Positions 58,329-64,000 of a stretch of DNA of 64,000 nucleotides are shown in pieces. Positions within the stretch are counted from its first letter, which is position 1. The number at the start of each line of letters is the position of its first letter. The stretch comes from Nostoc sp. NIES-3756 (GTDB lineage: Bacteria; Cyanobacteriota; Cyanobacteriia; Cyanobacteriales; Nostocaceae), in contig NZ_AP017295.1 in NCBI RefSeq assembly GCF_001548375.1, positions 3,568,501 through 3,632,500 of the forward strand, read 5' to 3'. The notes below the pieces were generated by a model. It saw only the letters and a program-made list of their open reading frames with translations, searched no databases and was not told where the DNA came from. The translations under genes were made by a program, and so were the position numbers.

Positions 58329-58976
58329 ATGACTCATAGAATTAACGGTTCAGACACTCACCATTCTGTAGTATCTCAAATCGAACTAGATTTATTAGCA
58401 GCGTTACTAGAACCAGAGGATGCAGCTTATCCTTGGAATCCCAATGATGCTGAGTCAGAAGCATATTTTGACGAACTCGAACGGCAATTTGCAGCCCAAG
58501 AGGTTTTAGACGAAGAACTGACAACTAGAGCGCAGGTTTTTTACAACCAACTCGATAACCTTTGGTCTGGAGTCAGCAATGCTTCATGTTACAATGATAA
58601 TACAGAGTTCACAGTTGTAGCTCACCTTCAAGAAAATTTACATACAGCTTTTGCGGCTGGTATTCCTCAAGCTTTGCTAAATGCGATCGCTACTAAAGCA
58701 GCAGAGATTGTTACTTCTGGGCAATCTTTAGGTGAGCAATTAGTAGAGTGTGTACAAAGTGTATTACCCACATGGGGAACAGATGACTTGTTAATCTTCA
58801 CCCGTCCCTATGCTTATGCTATGCGGAGCCGGGAAGACCAAACTCTCACATCTATAGTTGATAAAGTTAATAATCAAGAGTGGTCTGATTTATCAGAAAT
58901 CGAACAGGCAAAGATGAGTGTAGCGATCGCTTATTATGCTATCAAACAGCTAAATGACTCTCAACTCGAAGCCTAA
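58329..58976 (+). CDS. Hypothetical acidic protein, 215 aa
   Basis: The start is the ATG at 58329 with AAGAGG six bases upstream; the frame is open 11 codons further. The protein is acidic and mostly helical (SQIELDLLAALLEPEDAAYP, YFDELERQFAAQEVLDEELT, TWGTDDLLIFTRPYAYAMRS). It has no signal peptide, membrane helix or recognised motif. It lies between the CHAT-FHA protease gene (same strand) and the FHA-PrsW gene (convergent), which makes it worth testing as a partner or substrate, but nothing in the sequence shows this. Confidence 0.7.
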   Translation: MTHRINGSDTHHSVVSQIELDLLAALLEPEDAAYPWNPNDAESEAYFDELERQFAAQEVLDEELTTRAQVFYNQLDNLWSGVSNASCYNDNTEFTVVAHLQENLHTAFAAGIPQALLNAIATKAAEIVTSGQSLGEQLVECVQSVLPTWGTDDLLIFTRPYAYAMRSREDQTLTSIVDKVNNQEWSDLSEIEQAKMSVAIAYYAIKQLNDSQLEA

Positions 58977-59311
58977 ACTATACAGTTCTTTTGTTTATTC
59001 TTATCCTGATTTAACTCCGGTGAACAGTTGTATTGCTCACAGGTAGTATTATTGTGGAAATTTTTAAATCTACAGTATTAGCTTTTACCCATAAAAACCA
59101 CCGTAGTGTAAACATAAGCTGATGAAGAAATTAGCACAATCTACCCTAAGACAGATAATACTAATTCGTAATTCGTAATTCGTAATGGGCTACGCCCCGC
59201 TACGCTAACGTAATGCGTAATGCGTAATTAACCGTACTTTTGACTGCTTTAGTCTAAAGTCCAGATCATCACTCAGCACGCGCTAAACGCGCCGCTACGG
59301 CTAACAGCACT
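58977..59311. repeat. Intergenic with ATTCGTA/ATGCGTA heptamers and dispersed palindromes
   Basis: Three ATTCGTA units at about 59165-59185, then TGGGCTACGCCCCGCTACGC, ATGCGTA units (about 59211-59230) and the CAGCACGCGCTAAACGCGCCGC piece at 59275-59296, which is shared with 29015 and with recJ. No gene. Confidence 0.7.
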
Positions 59312-60649
59312 CTATTTATTATCAAGAAAACGAGTAGCAAAATTTTGCGATCGCGTAGGTGATAATGCCCTAGCCTTCAGAATAGCTGCCATCAAGAAAG
59401 CATAAGACAAGACCCCAACAACGACTAAGAGTAAATTATTGCTGTGTCCTGCGGTATTCCATAAAGCGTGAAGTGCGGCGGCGCTGAGGTAGCCAACGGC
59501 AAGAATTTGTTTAGCATGACGGGGTTTGAGTGCAGCTAACCCGATAAAATAACCCAAATAGCCGCTATAAGCCATATGTCCGGCTGGCAAACCTAATATT
59601 CTGGCAATTAAGACCTGTAAACCAACATCTGTACCCGCTTGTATAGACGCGGCTGGTACATATTGACCGAGAGTTTCTAATAAAGTGAAGCCAACAGCCG
59701 AAGCTGTTCCTAAAAGAATCCCATCCAAAGGTTCCCAAATACCAATCCGCTCCCGCCAAGGTGATGGTAGCCCTAAAGCGATGAGATATGCTGCCAATAT
59801 GGGTAAGGCTTTGAGTAATTCTTCCATTAACCCAGCGCCAAAAAAGTACCCCACAAATAACTCTGTGAGGCTGTTGACTGGTTGATCTACTGCTGGTACA
59901 TCACCAGGAAGAATTACACGAAAAATGTAAATAAATAAATTTAATACCGGACTGAGCAAAATTAACGTTGTCGTCAAAGCTGCACTGACTAACACCCACC
60001 AGGGTTTAGGTTTACCACACAGTTGGTAAATAAAATAGTAAGCAGCTAAAGCGATATAAGTTGCTACTATGACTTGATTGGCTTGTGGCCTGCCTACCGT
60101 GGCAAACATCAGCACTACAAATACTACTGTCAGTATTCCTGGGACAAGGTAAGCTTTACTTGTCAAATCCTTCCCAGTGGAAATGATGGGAAACAGTTGA
60201 GTAAAGCTAACTGAATCTGGCTTGTTTGGGGAATTTTTAGCTGAAGGTAGAGGTGAAGCTTGGTTAGTGATGATTGTAGGTTGGGGTGCAACGGCGTACT
60301 CAAAGAGAAATTCCGGGCCATCCGCGCCTAAGGAAATGCGATCGCCTGCGTGCAATTCCTGACACCCATACAAGCGTTGACCGTTTAAATAAGTGCCATT
60401 AGCACTGTTTAAATCACAAAGTACCCAGCTAAATGTGTTATCTACAGATGAAGCGACGGGACGAACCACAGCATGACGGCGGGACACCATGCGATACATC
60501 ATGGCATCTAAAACAACTTGGCAGCTGGGATCACGTCCAATTACTACCTCTTTACTGGTAAGCGAGTAGCGAGATTCTGATCCAAATGCCGCTCCATTAC
60601 CAGACACTAGCCGCAGAAAAGCATTATGTCTTGCGTTTTTGCCTGTCAT
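59312..60649 (-). CDS. FHA-domain PrsW-type intramembrane metalloprotease
   Basis: 445 residues. An FHA domain is at about 25-118: EVVIGRDPSCQVVLD with Gly38-Arg39, MVSRRHAVV with Ser56/Arg58/His59, and NSANGTYLNG. The rest is a polytopic membrane protein with about eight helices and the PrsW signature: FFGAGLMEELLKALPILAAY (Glu276-Glu277), a third Glu in FTLLETLG (Glu325), His358 in LPAGHMAYSG and His394 in LHALWNTAG. PrsW proteases cut membrane proteins such as anti-sigma factors. The FHA domain on the cytoplasmic N-terminus suggests recruitment by phosphorylated partners. It is convergent with the hypothetical protein gene and near the PP2C and CHAT-FHA genes. Confidence 0.9.
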   Translation of the reverse strand: MTGKNARHNAFLRLVSGNGAAFGSESRYSLTSKEVVIGRDPSCQVVLDAMMYRMVSRRHAVVRPVASSVDNTFSWVLCDLNSANGTYLNGQRLYGCQELHAGDRISLGADGPEFLFEYAVAPQPTIITNQASPLPSAKNSPNKPDSVSFTQLFPIISTGKDLTSKAYLVPGILTVVFVVLMFATVGRPQANQVIVATYIALAAYYFIYQLCGKPKPWWVLVSAALTTTLILLSPVLNLFIYIFRVILPGDVPAVDQPVNSLTELFVGYFFGAGLMEELLKALPILAAYLIALGLPSPWRERIGIWEPLDGILLGTASAVGFTLLETLGQYVPAASIQAGTDVGLQVLIARILGLPAGHMAYSGYLGYFIGLAALKPRHAKQILAVGYLSAAALHALWNTAGHSNNLLLVVVGVLSYAFLMAAILKARALSPTRSQNFATRFLDNK

Positions 60650-61051
60650 CGAGTAGGTTTTTCCAAACTAATTCCTAAAATACCTTGGCATTGGAGGTTA
60701 AATTGGCCGCGCCAATAGCAGCATTGATAAGTACACTATAGCTCTACTCTTTACGAATAAATTTAAAATTCACTCATACAAAATTTAAAATTATTTCTCT
60801 TAATTTTGACAAGTCTTCTTCTTATAAAAAGTATAGTTTGTACCTTATTTATTAGATGGGTCAATTCTAAAAATCCTGTAATTAATAAAAAGTACAGATG
60901 GTGAACAAATTTAGTCATTAGTCAACAGTCCATAGTCAAAAGTCAATGGTTAGTTGTCATTAGTCATTAGTTCATAGTTACTAATTACTTTCTTCTGATT
61001 CCTTGTCTCCCTTGTCTACACCCTCCCTTATCTCTCCCCACTCTCTACTCC
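60650..61051. repeat. Intergenic with heptamers and CT-rich tract
   Basis: AT-rich to 60910, then GTCCATA, GTCATTA and GTCAACA heptamers (60912-60978) and a CT-rich tract related to the minisatellite (61003-61052), which reaches the end of the GntR gene. Confidence 0.65.
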
Positions 61052-61729
61052 CTACTTACAAGCTTTTTGCTGCAAATAAGCCACTAACTGTTCCCCTGCA
61101 TTGTCAATGTGTTGTTTGAGTAAGGGTACAGCTATTTTAATGTCTCGTTTTCGGCAGGCATCTAAAAGTTGATAGTGTTCTTTTTGAGAAAATTCTTGGT
61201 AATCCATTTGCGCCATTTGCACACGAACATAGCGATCGCAATTTATATGTAATGTCTTAATCATCCCTAACAGGCGTGGACGTTCGGCTGTGGCGTAAAG
61301 GGTTGCGTGAAATTCCCAGTTTAATTTGGCTAATTCACCTGCATCGGTGGTTTGGTTGCTGGCTTCCAATATTACAGCCGCTTTTTCTATATCTACTTCC
61401 CTAATTTTGGGGATGGCTAACTGTATCGCTGTTACTTCCAAGGCGCTACGAATTTCACAAATTTCTTGTAATTCCGCCGCCGTCAATACAGAAACGATCG
61501 CACCACGATTAAGATGCAGCGTCACTAAGCCTTCCGCCTCCAACTGTCGCAAGGCTTCCCGTACAGGAATGCGGCTGACACCAAACTGTGTGGCAATTTC
61601 GTCTTGTCTTAGAGATTGTCCTTCCGCAAAAATGCCGCGTAGAATCGCTTCCCGCAAAGCATCGGCAATTAAATCTGGGGTGCTGCGTTGTTGTTGCAGC
61701 ACATTGGCAGCTAGTTGGTTTAAATTCAT
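61052..61729 (-). CDS. GntR family (FadR subfamily) transcriptional regulator
   Basis: 225 residues. The N-terminal winged helix-turn-helix spans about 18-80: [60 protein letters not shown]. The C-terminal FCD ligand domain spans about 85-215, with metal/ligand residues in [34 protein letters not shown] and CDRYVRVQM. FadR-type regulators bind carboxylic acid ligands and palindromes of TTGTATACAA type. Two such sites lie in the 75-base gap to leuA, so it very likely controls itself and leuA. Its effector might be a leucine-pathway acid, but that is inference. Confidence 0.9.
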   Translation of the reverse strand: MNLNQLAANVLQQQRSTPDLIADALREAILRGIFAEGQSLRQDEIATQFGVSRIPVREALRQLEAEGLVTLHLNRGAIVSVLTAAELQEICEIRSALEVTAIQLAIPKIREVDIEKAAVILEASNQTTDAGELAKLNWEFHATLYATAERPRLLGMIKTLHINCDRYVRVQMAQMDYQEFSQKEHYQLLDACRKRDIKIAVPLLKQHIDNAGEQLVAYLQQKACK

Positions 61730-61734
61730 AATTT

Positions 61735-61767
61735 ATATTGTATACAATATATGTTATTGTATACAAT
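61735..61767. promoter_or_regulatory. Two GntR-type operator palindromes between the regulator and leuA
   Basis: ATTGTATACAAT occurs twice, at 61737-61748 and 61756-61767, both perfect 12-base palindromes; the first extends to 16 bases (61735-61750). Centres are 19 bases apart, close to two helical turns, which favours side-by-side dimer binding. They lie 38-68 bases before the leuA start and 8-38 bases before the GntR start codon, consistent with repression or shared control. Confidence 0.85.
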
Positions 61768-61804
61768 ATCCAAAGTAATTCCCTTAATCCTATGGGAGAC
61801 AGTT

Positions 61805-63406
61805 ATGAGTATGGAATCCACAGCAGATAGAGTTATCATCTTCGACACTACCCTGAGAGATGGCGAACAGTCTCCAGGTGCAACTCTGAATGTAGAAGAA
61901 AAGCTTGCGATCGCTCATCAACTTGCTCTCCTGGGTGTAGATGTAATTGAAGCTGGTTTTGCTGTGGCTAGTCCTGGGGATTTTCAAGCGGTGAAAACCA
62001 TTGCTGAACAAGTCGGAACCCCAGATGGGCCAGTGATTTGTAGTTTGGCAAGAGCGGTACGCCAGGATATTCAAACCGCCGCCGAAGCGTTGAAAGGTGC
62101 AGCGCGTTCTCGCATTCACACGATGATTTCCACCTCGGATATTCACTTGCAATATCAGTTGAAAAAATCTCGGAGCGAAGTTTTGGCGATCGCAGAGGAA
62201 ATGGTAGCCTATGCCAAGTCTTTTATAGACGATGTAGAATTTTCGCCGATGGATGCTAGCCGCACCGATCCAGAGTTTTTGTATCAGGTGTTAGAAAAAG
62301 CGATCACCGCAGGTGCAACTACAATCAACATTCCTGACACCGTTGGTTACTGCACACCCAAGGAAATGGGTAATTTAATTGCTGGGATTCGCCAAAACGT
62401 CCCTAATATTAACCAAGTAATTCTGTCAATTCACACACAAAATGATTTGGGTTTAGCAACAGCTAACGCTTTGGCAGCAATTGAAAACGGTGTACGTCAG
62501 GTAGAGTGTACGATTAACGGTATTGGCGAACGAGCCGGAAATGCAGCCTTAGAAGAAATTGTCATGGCTTTACAAGTTCGCAAACATTATTTCAATCCTT
62601 ATTTTGGGCGTGCAGTAAATAGTGATGCACCCTTAACCAATATCAAAACCCAGGAAATTTACAAAACTTCCTCCTTGGTTTCTCAGTTAACAGGAATGCT
62701 GATTCAACCTAACAAAGCGATCGTTGGTGCTAACGCTTTCGCTCATGAGTCTGGTATTCATCAAGATGGGGTGATTAAGCATCGCCAGACTTACGAAATT
62801 ATGGAAGCTGCATCTATCGGCTTGCCAGAAAACAAAATAGTTTTAGGTAAGCACTCTGGTAGAAATGCTTTTCGGACTCGGTTGAAAGAATTAGGCTTTA
62901 AATTGGGTGACGCGGAATTAAACAAAGCCTTCAATCGGTTTAAGGAAGTCGCCGATAAGAAAAAAGAAATGTCTGATTTGGATTTGGAAGCGATAGTTAG
63001 AGATGAAACCCAAATTCAAGTAGACAGTGGTTTCCAAATAGAACATGTGCAAGTAATTTGTGGTGACTGTACTTGTCCGACTGCAACTATCACCATTGTC
63101 ACCCCTGACGGCAAAATTATCACCGATGCCAGTGTGGGTACGGGGCCAGTAGATGCTGTTTACCAAGCCATTAATCGCTTAGTGCAGATTCCCAATCAAT
63201 TGATTGAGTTTTCTGTGCAGTCGGTGACGGGTGGAATTGATGCACTAGGAACAGTGACAATTCGTCTGGAATATCAAGGGCAGATATTCTCTGGACAAGC
63301 ATCTGATACTGATATTGTAGTTGCGGCTGCTTATGCTTATATCAATGCTGTCAATCGTCTTTATCGGTATTTAGAAACGCAAAAGTCGGTTTTGATAACT
63401 TCTTGA
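61805..63406 (+). CDS. leuA: 2-isopropylmalate synthase
   Basis: 533 residues. It condenses acetyl-CoA with 2-oxoisovalerate, the first step specific to leucine synthesis. I place the start at the ATG at 61805 with GGGAGA six bases upstream; the longer frame begins inside the operator. The TIM-barrel catalytic domain has [19 protein letters not shown], the metal ligands in [20 protein letters not shown], and [19 protein letters not shown]. The flexible subdomain has [20 protein letters not shown]. The C-terminal leucine-binding allosteric domain (about 390-525) is present, so feedback inhibition is expected. It is divergent from a GntR regulator with operators in between. Confidence 0.95.
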   Translation: MSMESTADRVIIFDTTLRDGEQSPGATLNVEEKLAIAHQLALLGVDVIEAGFAVASPGDFQAVKTIAEQVGTPDGPVICSLARAVRQDIQTAAEALKGAARSRIHTMISTSDIHLQYQLKKSRSEVLAIAEEMVAYAKSFIDDVEFSPMDASRTDPEFLYQVLEKAITAGATTINIPDTVGYCTPKEMGNLIAGIRQNVPNINQVILSIHTQNDLGLATANALAAIENGVRQVECTINGIGERAGNAALEEIVMALQVRKHYFNPYFGRAVNSDAPLTNIKTQEIYKTSSLVSQLTGMLIQPNKAIVGANAFAHESGIHQDGVIKHRQTYEIMEAASIGLPENKIVLGKHSGRNAFRTRLKELGFKLGDAELNKAFNRFKEVADKKKEMSDLDLEAIVRDETQIQVDSGFQIEHVQVICGDCTCPTATITIVTPDGKIITDASVGTGPVDAVYQAINRLVQIPNQLIEFSVQSVTGGIDALGTVTIRLEYQGQIFSGQASDTDIVVAAAYAYINAVNRLYRYLETQKSVLITS

Positions 63407-63472
63407 GTCTGCGGTTTAATAAATTATTTTTAACCACAGAGGCACAAAGAACACAGAGAAGAAATAACAAAG

Positions 63473-63509
63473 GGGTTTTATGGATTAGTAGAAATCTTCC
63501 ATAAAACCC
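63473..63509. terminator. Strong hairpin terminator between convergent genes
   Basis: GGGTTTTATGGA (63473-63484) and TCCATAAAACCC (63498-63509) form a 12-base perfect stem with a 13-base loop. It lies between the leuA stop and the end of the converging gene and could stop both transcripts. Confidence 0.65.
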
Positions 63510-63552
63510 TTATTAATTTAATGCTAACTGTTGTTAAAATTTGCAGGTATGA

Positions 63553-64000
63553 CTAAAGTCCCGCTAATTGACTACCTGTTTGTCTTGCGTTCACCAGATA
63601 TAAGTTATCTTGTCCGCGTCTGGGTGTGAATACGAAGGGTTGTTGGTGTGCTGACTGTTGTAAGCGGGGAGGAAGCAGCGCGAAGATATTTTGGAAATCG
63701 ACTGTAATCTTTTGAGTGGTTCCATCAACTATGAAACAAGATTGATTGCCGCTACTTTGATAGCGATCATATAAGGCTTCAAGCGCTTTAGCACTTAAGT
63801 CTTTGGCAGGAGAAACATAGACTAGGTATTGCTTCGCGTCTAATTCCTTAGCTTTGGCGATCGCTTTGTTGGCATCTGTGAAGAATGCAATTTGCGTATC
63901 TTTAATTTGTAGAGGGCATGATAGCGCCGGATCTCCAGCTACGACTGTGTAGAGTTTTTGTCCAGAGGGAGCATTAACGCTAAACAATTCGTTACCTGCT
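63553..64000 (-). CDS. Hypothetical protein, C-terminal part, continues past the window edge
   Basis: The frame is open through the last base of the window (AGNELFSVNAPSGQKLYTVV reading from the edge), so the true start lies beyond 64000. About 149 residues are visible. They contain repeated strand-helix patterns (LYTVVAGDPALSCPLQIKD, TDANKAIAKAKELDAKQYLV) and a Pro/Gln-rich end (LLPPRLQQSAHQQPFVFTPR). I do not recognise a family. No motif suggests catalysis. Confidence 0.6.
   Translation of the reverse strand, partial: AGNELFSVNAPSGQKLYTVVAGDPALSCPLQIKDTQIAFFTDANKAIAKAKELDAKQYLVYVSPAKDLSAKALEALYDRYQSSGNQSCFIVDGTTQKITVDFQNIFALLPPRLQQSAHQQPFVFTPRRGQDNLYLVNARQTGSQLAGL

Overview
The window is chromosomal DNA of a filamentous, heterocyst-forming cyanobacterium of the Nostoc/Anabaena group. 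The evidence is a hetF homologue preceded by a tandem array matching the heterocyst-specific small RNA NsiR1, very frequent GCGATCGC (HIP1) octamers, an ndhM gene, a cyanobacteriochrome, a PucC-type carrier, and many heptamer repeats (GTCCATA and relatives) typical of these genomes. No rRNA, tRNA, phage or intact insertion sequence was seen. CRISPR signal is limited to one degenerate repeat-like sequence.

Layout. 1-5400: an MgtC-type membrane protein, ssuD-ssuE (alkanesulfonate desulfonation), ribokinase, and a 168-bp MITE with 9-bp target duplication. 5400-9600: a trypsin-like protease with two small genes carrying a copy of its N-terminal module, a pentapeptide-repeat protein, and a hydrolase beside a truncated phosphoribosyltransferase. 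9600-16700: a frameshifted PhnD-like lipoprotein gene divergent from a heme-domain/HAMP sensor, a Ser/Thr kinase, a PucC-family carrier and an inositol-monophosphatase family protein. 17200-21750: the nsiR1 array (thirteen promoter-bearing copies plus one relic, all on the minus strand) and hetF. 21770-30600: a CAP-domain lipoprotein, SnoaL-like protein, GT4 glycosyltransferase, methyltransferase, LD-carboxypeptidase, sugar-binding lipoprotein, acireductone dioxygenase and photolyase. 31278-39500: a single-domain response regulator, DUF1400 hydrolase, gamma-glutamyltransferase, DUF1802 protein, aldo/keto reductase and a candidate structured RNA. 39527-52600: an EAL-cyanobacteriochrome-GGDEF photoreceptor, a RecB-like nuclease, GNAT, RecJ carrying repeat-derived insertions, an ElyC-like protein, C-terminal processing protease, GT2, a Ycf29/Rre1-type regulator and ndhM. 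53745-60650: a membrane PP2C phosphatase, a CHAT-FHA protease related to HetF, a hypothetical protein, and an FHA-PrsW membrane protease. 61050-64000: a GntR regulator divergent from leuA with two palindromic operators between them, then a gene running off the edge.

Themes. Two caspase-like CHAT proteases lie in the window. HetF is preceded by its multicopy antisense sRNA array. The second has a C-terminal FHA domain and follows a PP2C phosphatase, with an FHA-PrsW intramembrane protease nearby. That suggests a phosphorylation-gated proteolysis module and is the best candidate for an undescribed system. The protease/satellite-domain cluster at 5411-7184 is the second candidate. Dispersed repeats (minisatellite CTCCCTCATCTCCCCCTA, STRR heptamers, GC-rich palindromic pieces) sit at many gene ends and have entered coding sequence in recJ, the inositol-monophosphatase gene and probably the RecB-like nuclease gene.

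All function calls come from reading motifs by eye. No database search, folding program or alignment was run.
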